Made by a program: the position numbers and the translations under genes | Notes under the pieces: model-generated | Seen by the model: the letters and a program-made list of their open reading frames with translations, nothing else | The model's database searches: none | What the model was told of the DNA's origin: nothing | Shown: one piece after another, positions 34,386-43,761 of the stretch | Numbering within the stretch: the first letter of the stretch is position 1 | Layout: every line of letters begins with the position of its first letter | From: Flammeovirgaceae bacterium UBA6059 | GTDB taxonomy: Bacteria > Bacteroidota > Bacteroidia > Cytophagales > Cyclobacteriaceae | Assembly: GCA_002435755.1 (NCBI GenBank) | Contig: DIYH01000008.1 | Location: forward strand, 62,001 to 126,000 | Direction: 5' to 3' | DNA length: 64,000 bases

Positions 34386-35627
34386 ATGTCGATTGATTTT
34401 TTGCAAGCCAAAAGCCTAACTGTAGATGGCAGCCAGCTATTGTCAAAGACCTCTATTCCGCTCAACGCATCAAAGAGTGAAACGAATAGAGCATTGATGA
34501 TACAGGCGCTTGCCAACAATCCTATCCAGCTCAGCAATCTTGCTATAGCGAGGGATTCTCAGACCATGCAACAACTGGTCAGCCAGCCTGATCTCGACAC
34601 CTGGGATGTACTCGATGCTGGTACGACCATGAGGTTTCTTACGGCCTATTTGGCACTACAGCCCGGCACCAAAATAATTACAGGTACACCACGGATGCAG
34701 CAGCGACCGATCAACCCCCTCGTTGATGCAATCAGGACACTAGGGGCGAAAGTTGAATACCTAAAAAATGAGCATTATCCTCCGCTTCAAATCACAGGAA
34801 TGGATGATCAGCAGACTCGGAAAATCCGCATTCCTGGGAACATTAGCAGCCAATACATTTCAGCCTTGCTAATGATAGCCCCCCTTTTACCACAAGGGAT
34901 TGAAGTGGAACTCATAAGTGAGATCTACAGTCGCCCTTATATTGAAATGACGCTAGGCTTGATGGCCCGATTTGGTGTGCAGCACCAATGGTCCGGACAA
35001 ACTATCAGTGTAGCACCTCAAGCTTATCAAAGTGGTAATTACACGATCGAGTCAGATTGGTCCGGCGCAAGCTATTGGTATAGTATTGCAGCCTTATCTG
35101 GGAGGAGTAGCATCACACTGCAAGGTCTACGGGAGAGGTCGCTTCAAGGTGATCAGAAGATTGCAAAGATCATGGAGCAGCTTGGGGTTCGCACTTCATA
35201 CACTCACTATGGTGTGGTCCTCCTACCGAAAAAGGCTGACAAAGAGGTAAACATTGACTTTAGGGAGTGTCCTGACCTTGCCCAAACCGTAATGGCAGTA
35301 GCCAGTGTGAAAGGCACAAAGCTCAAAATGACTGGCCTTGAAAGTCTCAAGATCAAAGAGACCGATCGAATCCTCGCTATGCAGAATGAGCTTGCCAAAA
35401 TTGGAGGTCAGTTGTTAGAAGAGGATCATCAATGGACCTTGATCCCAGGTGGTGACCAGTGGGCTGATAACGTAACCTTCGAAACATATGAAGACCATCG
35501 CATGGCTATGGCCCTGGCTCCTTTAGGTGTAGTAAGACCGGTGATCATCGAAGAACCGGAAGTTGTCATCAAGTCATATCCTGATTATTGGAAGCATTTG
35601 GAAGCTGCCGGGTTTTCCTTAGTCTAA
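34386..35627 (+). CDS. aroA: 3-phosphoshikimate 1-carboxyvinyltransferase (EPSP synthase)
   Basis: 413 residues. It adds the enolpyruvyl group to shikimate 3-phosphate. Conserved stretches are LNASKSETNRALMIQALA, DAGTTMRFLTAYLALQPG, RMQQRPINPLVDAIRTLGA, SSQYISALLMIAPLL, SLKIKETDRI and TYEDHRMAMALAPLG. It is somewhat shorter than the 427 residues of the E. coli enzyme. Third enzyme gene of the local shikimate cluster; the remaining steps are not encoded in this window. Confidence 0.95.
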   Translation: MSIDFLQAKSLTVDGSQLLSKTSIPLNASKSETNRALMIQALANNPIQLSNLAIARDSQTMQQLVSQPDLDTWDVLDAGTTMRFLTAYLALQPGTKIITGTPRMQQRPINPLVDAIRTLGAKVEYLKNEHYPPLQITGMDDQQTRKIRIPGNISSQYISALLMIAPLLPQGIEVELISEIYSRPYIEMTLGLMARFGVQHQWSGQTISVAPQAYQSGNYTIESDWSGASYWYSIAALSGRSSITLQGLRERSLQGDQKIAKIMEQLGVRTSYTHYGVVLLPKKADKEVNIDFRECPDLAQTVMAVASVKGTKLKMTGLESLKIKETDRILAMQNELAKIGGQLLEEDHQWTLIPGGDQWADNVTFETYEDHRMAMALAPLGVVRPVIIEEPEVVIKSYPDYWKHLEAAGFSLV

Positions 35628-35716
35628 CTGAAACAAAAGTAATCTGGCCTCTGTCCTTGGTAAGGGCTGCCTGGTATAGGCGTCCACTAAATATAACACC
35701 ATATGTGGTCTAACTA

Positions 35717-36502
35717 CTAATACAATGAAGATTTGAGCTGTCTGAAATAGTCTACACTCTTCAACAGCCTACTCCCATACCAGGAAAACATCTCTCCATC
35801 AACGAGCATTATTTTAGCGTCAGGCAACACCTCATTGTACCTGCGAATGTGCTTCTCTTTATAAGGAAATGGCTCGGAACTCAAAAACAAGTAATCAGGA
35901 TGAAGAGCACACAATTCGTCATTTGACAACTCAGGATATCTGACCTCTTCAACAGCATTAGTCAGACCGAGCCTATTGAGCATATCATGGATGAAAGTAT
36001 TGGGTCCGACAGCCATCATGGGACTTTCCCATATGAGATATGCTACACGGCCGTACATGAGCCCATCTAGCTTTTTGAACGATGAACGAATATCATTAGC
36101 CAGACTCTCTGCCTGCTTGTCAAGCTGAACCAGCTTACCAATGGACCTGATCATTTCGATTGCATCATCCAGATGATAGACATCACTCATCCATATAGGA
36201 AATCGAGTGGCTAACTCACGTATCTGGTCCTCATCGTTTTCTTCCTTATTGCCAATGATCAGATCAGGTTTTAGATCAGCTATACGATCAATATGCAACT
36301 TCTTTGTACCTCCAACTATGGGTACTTCATTGACTTGAGCGGCTGGGTGAATACAGAACTTGGTGCGACCAACCAGTCGGTCCCCCAGACCAAGGTCTAT
36401 CAACAACTCGGTCTGCGAGGGAACGAGAGACATCACCCTTTGAGAAAACAATGGCACCTCTACCTGCCTACCCATCTGATCAATAGTTGTTTTGCTACTC
36501 AT
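35717..36502 (-). CDS. BtuF-like helical-backbone metal/cobalamin-binding protein
   Basis: 261 residues of the periplasmic binding protein type 3 fold: RVMSLVPSQTELLIDLGLGD, LVGRTKFCIHP, VGGTKKLHIDRIADLKPDLI, AYLIWESPMMAVGPNTFIHD and SSEPFPYKEKH. It resembles BtuF-type receptors for vitamin B12 or iron chelates, but the N-terminus (SSKTTIDQMGRQVEV) has no signal peptide, so it may stay in the cytoplasm. No permease or ATPase gene is adjacent. The start is firm because the usual first strand is already complete. Confidence 0.8.
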   Translation of the reverse strand: MSSKTTIDQMGRQVEVPLFSQRVMSLVPSQTELLIDLGLGDRLVGRTKFCIHPAAQVNEVPIVGGTKKLHIDRIADLKPDLIIGNKEENDEDQIRELATRFPIWMSDVYHLDDAIEMIRSIGKLVQLDKQAESLANDIRSSFKKLDGLMYGRVAYLIWESPMMAVGPNTFIHDMLNRLGLTNAVEEVRYPELSNDELCALHPDYLFLSSEPFPYKEKHIRRYNEVLPDAKIMLVDGEMFSWYGSRLLKSVDYFRQLKSSLY

Positions 36503-36549
36503 CAGCTGTGTTGTATGATTATTCCGGTAGGAGAAAACAAGTATCTCAG

Positions 36550-37620
36550 CTACTTGATGTATCGAAAGTCATGACCGGACTTGAGCTGTGTTACAAACTC
36601 GTACATAAGTTTAATCACATTCTCCACATCATCTTTTCTCACCGTTTCCACGGTAGTATGCATGTACTTAAGCGGTAGTGAAATGAGTGCGGATGCTACT
36701 CCCTCGTTGGAGTAGGCAAAAGCATCAGTATCTGTGCCTGTCGAGCGGGAAGCGGCCGCCCTCTGGAATGGGATCTTCTTCTTTTCGGCTACCGCAATGA
36801 CTTCCTTCAGGAGATTATTCTGCACAGCCGGGCCGTAAGTCAGTACCGGTCCTTTCCCTGACTTTTGATCCCCACTTTCTTTCTTGTCATAAAGCGGGGA
36901 ATGCGTATCATGACATACGTCTGTCACTATGGCCACATCCGGTTTGATACGCTCGGCAATCATCTGAGCACCCCGGAGGCCAATCTCTTCCTGAACGGCA
37001 TTGACCACATAGAGTCCGAAAGGTAATTGCTTCTTCTTGTCATGGATACGTCTGGCCACTTCAGCGATCATAAAGCCACCGATCCTGTTATCCAGAGCCC
37101 GTCCTGTAAAATACTTACCGTTGAGCTCCATTAGCTCATCTTCGAAAGTGATCACACTGCCTACATGAATGCCCAGCTTCTCCACTTCCTCTTTTGATTC
37201 GGCACCCACATCGATAAAGATATTTTTCATGGTAGGCGTGGGAGTATCTTTATTACCTCTCACATGTATGGCTGGCCAACCAAACACACCAGGAACAGCA
37301 CCATTATCTGTATGGATATTGACTCGTTTCGAGGGAGCGATCATGTGATCCGAGCCACCGTTACGAACGACATAGATGTACCCTGAATCCGAGATGTAGT
37401 TCACAAACCATGATATCTCGTCAGCATGTGCCTCGATCACTACTTTGTACTCTGCTTGAGGGTTGATCACCCCAACCATACTACCGTAAGTGTCCGAGAT
37501 GTAGTCATCAATATATGGCCTTATATAATCCAACCATATCTGCTGGCCGGAAGACTCAAAGCCGGTGGGTGCAGCGTTGTTGAGGTATTCGAAAAGGAAC
37601 TTCTTACTCTTTTTATCCAT
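36550..37620 (-). CDS. M42-family aminopeptidase
   Basis: 356 residues. A cytoplasmic di-zinc (or cobalt) aminopeptidase of the tetrahedral-peptidase type. Metal and catalytic residues can be placed: His in VVIEAHADEISW, Asp in GRALDNRIGG, the Glu pair in VNAVQEEIGLRG, Asp in VTDVCHDTHSP and His in KYMHTTVETV. Likely role is digestion of short peptides. It ends about 47 bases before the BtuF-like gene and lies 14 bases after the carboxylase gene, so the three may share a transcript. Confidence 0.92.
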   Translation of the reverse strand: MDKKSKKFLFEYLNNAAPTGFESSGQQIWLDYIRPYIDDYISDTYGSMVGVINPQAEYKVVIEAHADEISWFVNYISDSGYIYVVRNGGSDHMIAPSKRVNIHTDNGAVPGVFGWPAIHVRGNKDTPTPTMKNIFIDVGAESKEEVEKLGIHVGSVITFEDELMELNGKYFTGRALDNRIGGFMIAEVARRIHDKKKQLPFGLYVVNAVQEEIGLRGAQMIAERIKPDVAIVTDVCHDTHSPLYDKKESGDQKSGKGPVLTYGPAVQNNLLKEVIAVAEKKKIPFQRAAASRSTGTDTDAFAYSNEGVASALISLPLKYMHTTVETVRKDDVENVIKLMYEFVTQLKSGHDFRYIK

Positions 37621-37634
37621 CCCTCAAAAGTAGG

Positions 37635-39185
37635 TCAAAGAGGAATATTCCCGTGTTTCTTCTTAGGTAGATTGTCTACTTTGTTCTCGAGCATCTTGAA
37701 GCTAGCCATCAACTTAATTCGAGTATTGTGAGGAAGAATCACCTCATCAATGAAGCCGCGACCTGCCGCAATGAAGGGGTTAGCAAACTTTTCGGTATAC
37801 TCATCTACTTTCTCATCAAGCTTCTTCGCAGGATCTTCAGCGGCGGCTATTTCCTTTTTGAATATGATCTCGGAAGCCCCTTTAGCACCCATCACAGCAA
37901 TTTCTCCGGTAGGCCATGAGTAGTTGACGTCAGCTCCAATGTGCTTAGAGTTCATCACATCATACGCTCCTCCGTAAGCTTTACGCGTAATGACTGTGAC
38001 CCTAGGTACAGTTGCCTCAGAGAAGGCATAGAGCAGTTTAGCACCATTGGTAATGATACCATTCCATTCCTGATCCGTTCCCGGTAGGAAACCAGGCACA
38101 TCGACGAGTACGAGCAGTGGTACGTTGAAGCTATCACAGAATCTGACAAAACGGGCCGCCTTAACACTTGAGTCTATATCAAGCACACCAGCCAGTGATG
38201 CAGGATTGTTGCCTACGATCCCTATGCTGCGGCCCCCGAGACGTGCAAACCCGACGATGATGTTCTCTGCATAGTTTTTATGTACCTCAAGGAATGAGCC
38301 CTGATCCACAATGCCCTCCACCACCTCACGCATGTCATACGGCTGATTAGGATTGTCAGGCAATATCTTGTCCAGATCAGGTCGTGTCTCGTCAGCCTGC
38401 ATCTCATAGGCATAGACCGGTGCATCCTCTTCACAATTTTGTGGGATATAGCTTAACAGTTGTCTGAGTTTGTTGATGCAGTCCACTTCATTTGAGCACG
38501 AGAAGTGAGTTACTCCACTCTTTGTACTGTGTGCCGATGCTCCTCCGAGTTCTTCAGAAGTGACGGTTTCCTGAGTCACTGTTTTTACCACGTTGGGACC
38601 TGTGACAAACATATAGGAGGTGTCCTCCACCATAAAAATGAAGTCAGTGATCGCAGGAGAATACACCGCACCACCAGCACAAGGCCCCATGATGGCTGAG
38701 AGCTGAGGAACCACACCAGAGGCAAGGGTATTTCGGTAGAAGATATCTGCATATCCACCCAATGAAACTACACCTTCTTGTATCCTTGCCCCTCCAGAGT
38801 CATTGAGACCGATAACCGGCGCTCCATTCTTCATAGCAAGGTCCATGATCTTAACGATCTTCTCTGCATGAGTTTCCGATAGGCTACCGCCAAAAACGGT
38901 AAAGTCCTGGCTAAACACATAAACCAGACGGCCTTCGATGGTACCATAACCCGTAACCACGCCATCACCAAGAAACTTCTGTTTGTCAAGTCCGAAGTTC
39001 TTTGCTCTATGAACAACAAACTTGCCTACCTCCTGGAATGAACCTTTATCAAGTAGAAGCTCTAGTCGCTCTCGTGCGGTCAACTTGCCTTGGCTATGGT
39101 GCTTATCGATCCGCTTTTGTCCTCCACCGAGTAGCGCTTCTTCATTCTTTTGCTTGAGTAGGTCTATTTTTTCCTGGGTAGTCAT
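37635..39185 (-). CDS. Acyl-CoA (propionyl-CoA type) carboxylase, carboxyltransferase subunit
   Basis: 516 residues from the ATG at 39185; the frame could extend to 39239 but the extra 18 residues look like leader sequence. Carboxyltransferase motifs are present: GKLTARERLELLLDKGSFQE, NDSGGARIQEGVVSLGGYAD, GPCAGGAVYSPAITDFIFM, DVPGFLPGTDQEWNGII and RKAYGGAYDVM. Such subunits, with a biotin carboxylase not encoded here, carboxylate propionyl-CoA to methylmalonyl-CoA. Closest by eye to PccB-type proteins; the exact acyl substrate is inferred. Confidence 0.92.
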   Translation of the reverse strand: MTTQEKIDLLKQKNEEALLGGGQKRIDKHHSQGKLTARERLELLLDKGSFQEVGKFVVHRAKNFGLDKQKFLGDGVVTGYGTIEGRLVYVFSQDFTVFGGSLSETHAEKIVKIMDLAMKNGAPVIGLNDSGGARIQEGVVSLGGYADIFYRNTLASGVVPQLSAIMGPCAGGAVYSPAITDFIFMVEDTSYMFVTGPNVVKTVTQETVTSEELGGASAHSTKSGVTHFSCSNEVDCINKLRQLLSYIPQNCEEDAPVYAYEMQADETRPDLDKILPDNPNQPYDMREVVEGIVDQGSFLEVHKNYAENIIVGFARLGGRSIGIVGNNPASLAGVLDIDSSVKAARFVRFCDSFNVPLLVLVDVPGFLPGTDQEWNGIITNGAKLLYAFSEATVPRVTVITRKAYGGAYDVMNSKHIGADVNYSWPTGEIAVMGAKGASEIIFKKEIAAAEDPAKKLDEKVDEYTEKFANPFIAAGRGFIDEVILPHNTRIKLMASFKMLENKVDNLPKKKHGNIPL

Positions 39186-39210
39186 GTATTCCACTGTTTT
39201 TGTTCGGCCG

Positions 39211-39240
39211 TAAATATATTTCTCAATCTGCCCAAACAAA
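39211..39240 (-). promoter_or_regulatory. Possible promoter of the carboxylase gene
   Basis: On the minus strand TTTG is followed after 18 bases by TATATTTA, one mismatch from TAnnTTTG, about 25 bases before the ATG at 39185. It supports the shorter start for this gene. Confidence 0.35.
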
Positions 39241-39428
39241 ATGAAATTATCAGGCCTAAATATGATATATGGTATGAATTGGTAGTTGATCTAATGGTGG
39301 CATAACAAGGTGGTAATATTCATTGACCATACTTAACGCACCGAGCAGAACTGATCATGGTCGGTAGGCTATGATTGGGGTTCTAAGGCTGGTATTTATT
39401 GACTATTTTCGCGGTGTAAAAGAAACTG

Positions 39429-40379
39429 ATGAGAATTGCTGTTATCGACATGGGCACCAATACTTTCCACTTGCTGGTGGCAGAGGTGAGTAACGGACAA
39501 TTCGAGACCATCTATCGAGAAAAGAGTGCGGTCAAGATAGGAGCAAATGGCATCAATGATGGACTGATCACCGAAGCGGCTCAGTCCAGAGCGATAAAGA
39601 CCCTTCGAAGATTTAAACAAATCACTGATGTCGAAAACGTAGATCGCGTATTTGCCACTGCCACCAGTGCCATACGTAATGCCAGCAACGGCCAGGAGCT
39701 AGTGGATAAGATCAAAGTCGAGACCGGCATCACTACCGGTATTATCAGTGGTGATGAAGAAGCCCAGCTTATCTACTACGGTGTGGGACATGCGTTGAAT
39801 CTCGGCGAAGAGACCTCTCTGATCATGGATATTGGTGGGGGTAGTATCGAATTCATCATCGGTAATGCCAAGGAAATCCTATGGAAACACAGTTTTGAAA
39901 TTGGTGGCCAGCGAATGATCGAACGGTTTCATAGGCATGACCCTATTCTTGATAATGAACGGGAGGCCGTAGAAGCGTATCTGAAAGAAAACCTGAGCCT
40001 GCTATTCGAAAAAGTATCAACTTATAAGCCAGGTACACTGGTAGGCTCTTCAGGTACTTTTGATACGCTAAGTGATATTTTTAGAGTGCAGGAAGGCCTT
40101 GAAAAGTCACCTGATGCTACCGAGTTTCCTTTGACCCTGGAAGGCTTCAACAGAATTGCTGATGAAATCATCACTAAAAACCGTGATCAGCGCCTTGCCA
40201 TACCAGGAATGATAGAGCTTAGGGTCGACATGATAGTGGTAGCGGTGATTCTCATCAACTTTGTATTGACCCACTCGGGAATAGAAAAAATCCGTGTCTC
40301 GGCCTATGCTCTAAAAGAAGGAGTGTTGTTGAACACGATACATCAGCTGGCCAAGCAAGCTTCCGTGAACAAAGTCTAG
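39429..40379 (+). CDS. Ppx/GppA-family phosphatase
   Basis: 316 residues of the actin-like ATPase fold. It contains the phosphate-binding IDMGTNTFHLLVAEV, VFATATSAIRNASNG, TGIISGDEEAQLIYYGV, MDIGGGSIEFII and GSSGTFDTL. Members hydrolyse polyphosphate or the pentaphosphate alarmone pppGpp. It has only the two core domains, without the HD domain of longer enzymes. It stands alone, divergent from the carboxylase gene with 243 bases between the two starts. Which substrate it prefers cannot be told. Confidence 0.9.
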   Translation: MRIAVIDMGTNTFHLLVAEVSNGQFETIYREKSAVKIGANGINDGLITEAAQSRAIKTLRRFKQITDVENVDRVFATATSAIRNASNGQELVDKIKVETGITTGIISGDEEAQLIYYGVGHALNLGEETSLIMDIGGGSIEFIIGNAKEILWKHSFEIGGQRMIERFHRHDPILDNEREAVEAYLKENLSLLFEKVSTYKPGTLVGSSGTFDTLSDIFRVQEGLEKSPDATEFPLTLEGFNRIADEIITKNRDQRLAIPGMIELRVDMIVVAVILINFVLTHSGIEKIRVSAYALKEGVLLNTIHQLAKQASVNKV

Positions 40380-40426
40380 CCATTCCCACAATTGTTTGAT
40401 TGATTAGTTTGTCACAATCCTGATCT

Positions 40427-41500
40427 ATGTACACCGCAGCACAGCTAACTGACTTCTCAAGAAGAATATTAGAAGAAATTGGTTATTCAACCGAAATGGC
40501 CCAATTAGGAGCTAAAGTATTAGTAAGCGCCGACCTTCGCGGAGTAGACAGTCATGGTGTAGCTCGACTCTCCGGTTACATAAGACTTTGGGAAAAAGGT
40601 CGCGTCAACAGTACGCCCGATATCAAAATAGTACACGAAACACCCTCTACAGCTGTGCTTGATGGTGATGCAGCTCTCGGCCTCATGGTCGCCCCAAAAG
40701 CTATGGAAATTGCCATGAGTAAGGCTGAACAAGTGGGTACCGGATGGGTAAGTGTCAAAAACTCAAATCACTATGGGATCGCGGGCTATCACTCTATGAT
40801 GGCACTCAAAAAGGACATGATCGGTCTCTCAATGACCAATGCAAGTCCCCTGGTTGCTCCGACTTATTCTGCTGAACGTTTGCTGGGCACCAATCCGATT
40901 TCCGTGGCTATTCCTACAAGAAATCAACCTCCGTTCGTAGCTGATATGGCTACTACCACTGCAGCCAACGGCAAACTGGAGGTTCTCCAAAGGAAGCATA
41001 TGGAAGCTCCTCAAGGTTGGATCCAATCCAAAGAAGGACAACCAACAACCAATGCCTTCGGAGTGAAAGAAGGTGGTGCTCTATTGCCGCTAGGTGGAGA
41101 TAAAGAGCATGGCTCTCATAAGGGCTACATTCTCGGATCGATAGTGGATATCTTCTCAGCAGTATTAAGTGGTGCTAACTACGGCCCCTGGGTCCCACCA
41201 TTTGTAGCTTTCCTTGATCCATCAGATGATCCTGTGGGAGAAGGCATAGGGCATTTCTTTGGTGTCATGAGGGTGGACGCTTTTCGGCCAAAGGATGACT
41301 TCCTTGATCATATGGACAACTGGATAGACAGATTTCGCAATTCGAAAACCACTTCAGGGTATGACAGGGTGCTAATCCCTGGAGATCCTGAAAGAGAAAT
41401 GGAGGCTGACCGCCTTCAGAACGGGATTCCGCTTCTAGCTCCTGTAGTGGAGGACCTGACCAAGCTAGGAGAGAAGTTCGGAGTAGTCTTTGAGACTTAA
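40427..41500 (+). CDS. Ldh-family (malate/L-lactate type) NAD(P)-dependent oxidoreductase
   Basis: 357 residues of the Ldh_2 family, structurally unlike classic malate dehydrogenases. Conserved parts: SADLRGVDSHGVARLSGYI, TAVLDGDAALGLMVAPKAM, VSVKNSNHYGIAGYHSMMAL, SMTNASPLVAPTYSAERLLG, TNPISVAIPTRNQPPFVADM and GSHKGYILGSIVDIFSA. The catalytic His is expected in SNHYGIAGYH. Substrate (malate, lactate, ureidoglycolate or a related 2-hydroxy acid) is open. Its 3' end overlaps by four bases the end of the convergent gene. Confidence 0.9.
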   Translation: MYTAAQLTDFSRRILEEIGYSTEMAQLGAKVLVSADLRGVDSHGVARLSGYIRLWEKGRVNSTPDIKIVHETPSTAVLDGDAALGLMVAPKAMEIAMSKAEQVGTGWVSVKNSNHYGIAGYHSMMALKKDMIGLSMTNASPLVAPTYSAERLLGTNPISVAIPTRNQPPFVADMATTTAANGKLEVLQRKHMEAPQGWIQSKEGQPTTNAFGVKEGGALLPLGGDKEHGSHKGYILGSIVDIFSAVLSGANYGPWVPPFVAFLDPSDDPVGEGIGHFFGVMRVDAFRPKDDFLDHMDNWIDRFRNSKTTSGYDRVLIPGDPEREMEADRLQNGIPLLAPVVEDLTKLGEKFGVVFET

Positions 41501-42042
41501 AACCCTACCGTAATACCTCCTCTTATGATCCAGGGACTTGCGTATGGAGACTCCCCGCTGTTAGCATAGGAAAAATTGTACATGGCAGTGATAATGAACG
41601 CAGCATTGCGCCCTATAGGTTGTGCGATACCGCCACCGGCTAAGAAACTGTTAAAATCAAATCTCTGTGTTTCACCCACAGCGACTGGAAACTCAAAGTT
41701 GAGGTATTCATATTCCACTTGAAGAAATACCGGAGCACGCACCAGGTACCTGGCAAAAAGACTTGCCCCATAGTCGTTGGTCTTTAACGAAGGGTTTACC
41801 CGTTTGTAGTTCGAGTATCGATAGGTCAGGTTGACCCCACCTGCCAGCCTATCAGTGACTCGATAGCCAATAACCGGCGAAACGTTGACCCAATCAACAT
41901 CACCAAAACCGAACCCCAGACCTCCTCCTGTGAAGACCCTGTCTCTCCAGCTTGACTCTTGCGTTATGGGCTGCTCACTATACTGTGCTATAGAGAGGTG
42001 TGCAGTCAGCAGTAAGCCAACCACCAATAAAAATCTGTTCAT
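41497..42042 (-). CDS. Small outer-membrane beta-barrel protein
   Basis: 181 residues with a signal peptide (RFLLVVGLLLTAHLSIAQ). The body alternates short turns and amphipathic strands (GGGLGFGFGDVDWVNVSPVI, LAGGVNLTYRYSNYKR, FLQVEYEYLNFEF) and ends with Phe (RGGITVGF), as in eight-stranded outer-membrane barrels. No precise family recognised. It overlaps the FtsB-like gene by one base in a TAATG, so the two are coupled. Confidence 0.75.
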   Translation of the reverse strand: MNRFLLVVGLLLTAHLSIAQYSEQPITQESSWRDRVFTGGGLGFGFGDVDWVNVSPVIGYRVTDRLAGGVNLTYRYSNYKRVNPSLKTNDYGASLFARYLVRAPVFLQVEYEYLNFEFPVAVGETQRFDFNSFLAGGGIAQPIGRNAAFIITAMYNFSYANSGESPYASPWIIRGGITVGF

Positions 42043-42335
42043 TATTCTTCTTCTACTACTACAAATACGTCCTCATTCTCCTTTTTCATGAAGTACTTCT
42101 CACGAGCAAACTTTTCCAGAAGGCCGTCATTGTTAAGCAGCGCTTCACGTTCGCTCTTCACTTCTACGATTTTTTGTTCGTAGTAGTTCTTCTCCTTCTC
42201 CATCTCCTTCAGTTTTTTTCTCAGTACATACTGAGAATAGAAGTCGTTTGAGTCGATAAAAAGCATCCAAATCAAAAAGAACGTCCCAACAAGAAAGTAG
42301 AAGTTGGTCAAGAATTTTGGCACCTGTCGGAACAT
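42042..42335 (-). CDS. FtsB/DivIC-like septum protein
   Basis: 97 residues: one N-terminal membrane helix (LTNFYFLVGTFFLIWMLFI, about 9-27), a coiled coil (LRKKLKEMEKEKNYYEQKI and onward) and the family end LEKFAREKYFMKKENEDVFV. Such proteins bridge early and late parts of the division machinery. The gene lies 144 bp downstream of eno, separated by a terminator. Residues after the conserved VF motif are acidic (VEEE). Confidence 0.88.
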   Translation of the reverse strand: MFRQVPKFLTNFYFLVGTFFLIWMLFIDSNDFYSQYVLRKKLKEMEKEKNYYEQKIVEVKSEREALLNNDGLLEKFAREKYFMKKENEDVFVVVEEE

Positions 42336-42420
42336 AGCAGTCTATTTGTACTTTAAAAATAGGAAAATGGTCGTCAATTAAAAAAACGTTGCTCCAGCAT
42401 GGTTCATTGAGCAAGCTTCC

Positions 42421-42457
42421 AAAAAAGAAGGCCAATGATAGTTTATCACTGGCCTTC
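42421..42457 (-). terminator. Terminator after enolase
   Basis: On the minus strand GAAGGCCA and TGGCCTTC form an 8-bp stem, with a further inner GATA/TATC pairing, followed by TTTTTT. It ends the carA-eno transcript. Confidence 0.88.
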
Positions 42458-42479
42458 AGGTGATTATTTAATCAGAAAC

Positions 42480-43757
42480 TTAACTCTGAGGATATACTGC
42501 TGTCTCTGCAAGTTCTTCTTCAATCCTAAGCAGCTGATTGTACTTTGCCATTCTATCAGATCTTGACATAGATCCTGTCTTGATCTGTCCGGCGTTAGTT
42601 GCTACCGCAATATCAGCGATCGTATTGTCCTCAGTTTCTCCAGATCGATGGGAAACTACGGCTGTCCAACCGGCTTTATGCGCCATTTCAATAGCTGCCA
42701 GCGTTTCCGATAGGGAACCTATCTGGTTGACCTTGATTAAAATAGAGTTGCCACATTTTTCTTCTATGCCTCGCTTCAGGAATTTGACATTAGTCACTAA
42801 AAGGTCATCTCCGACTAGTTGGCATTTGTCTCCAATCTTAGCAGTCAGCAATTGCCAGCCTTCCCAGTCGTTTTCATCACAACCGTCCTCTATGCTATCA
42901 ATAGGATACTTCTCAACCAATTCGGCCAGGTAGTCTACCTGCTCCTCACGTGACCTGATCACTCCACTCTCTCCTTCGAACTTCTTGTAGTCATACTTAC
43001 CATCAACATAGAATTCTGATGAAGCACAATCCATTGCGATAGTGATATCTGATCCAACTTTGTAACCGGCCTGATCGATGGCTTTAAGCACACTATCAAG
43101 CGCCTCTTCAGTACCTCCCGAGAAGTTAGGAGCAAAGCCACCTTCATCACCAACGGCAGTACTCAACCCTTTGTCTTTGATTATCTTCTTAAGATTATGG
43201 AATACCTCAGCTCCCATTCTTAGTGCTTCAGAAAGGCTCGGGGCACCTACTGGACGGATCATAAACTCCTGGAAAGCAATTGGCGCGTCAGAGTGCGAAC
43301 CACCATTGATGATATTCATCATTGGTACTGGTAGTACATGTGCATTTACCCCACCGATGTATCTGAAGAGTGGCATACCGAGCTCTTCCGCAGCAGCTTT
43401 GGCTACCGCCAATGACACTCCGAGGATAGCGTTCGCCCCAAGCTTAGATTTGGTCTCTGTTCCATCTAAGTCAATCATCAGTTGATCAATGAACTTTTGA
43501 TCAAATACTGACAGACCAATCAATTCATTGGCAATAACATCATTGACATTATCAACGGCTTTAGTCACTCCTTTACCCAAGTAACGTGACTTATCTCCGT
43601 CCCTAAGCTCTACAGCTTCATTCACTCCTGTGGAGGCTCCTGACGGAACAGCAGCCCTTCCAAGAATTCCATTTTCGGTAACGATATCAACTTCAACTGT
43701 AGGGTTGCCCCTTGAGTCAAGGATTTGACGGGCGTGTATGCTTTCTATCAAGCTCAT
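42480..43757 (-). CDS. eno: Enolase
   Basis: 425 residues. It interconverts 2-phosphoglycerate and phosphoenolpyruvate in the cytoplasm, with magnesium. Marks: ARQILDSRGNPTVEVDI, GRAAVPSGASTGVNEA, GVSLAVAKAAAEELGMPLFR, GDEGGFAPN, SIEDGCDENDWEGW, LVGDDLLVTN (the catalytic Glu and metal ligands lie in this region), ILIKVNQIGSLSETL and VVSHRSGETEDN. It follows carA by four bases and is therefore co-transcribed with it, an unusual pairing of glycolysis with pyrimidine/arginine synthesis. Confidence 0.98.
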   Translation of the reverse strand: MSLIESIHARQILDSRGNPTVEVDIVTENGILGRAAVPSGASTGVNEAVELRDGDKSRYLGKGVTKAVDNVNDVIANELIGLSVFDQKFIDQLMIDLDGTETKSKLGANAILGVSLAVAKAAAEELGMPLFRYIGGVNAHVLPVPMMNIINGGSHSDAPIAFQEFMIRPVGAPSLSEALRMGAEVFHNLKKIIKDKGLSTAVGDEGGFAPNFSGGTEEALDSVLKAIDQAGYKVGSDITIAMDCASSEFYVDGKYDYKKFEGESGVIRSREEQVDYLAELVEKYPIDSIEDGCDENDWEGWQLLTAKIGDKCQLVGDDLLVTNVKFLKRGIEEKCGNSILIKVNQIGSLSETLAAIEMAHKAGWTAVVSHRSGETEDNTIADIAVATNAGQIKTGSMSRSDRMAKYNQLLRIEEELAETAVYPQS

Positions 43758-43761
43758 AATT

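Noticed and set aside
41497..42042. Small barrel protein considered as part of the division operon function
   Set aside because: It is translationally coupled to the FtsB-like gene, but its sequence is that of an outer-membrane barrel, so no division role is claimed.
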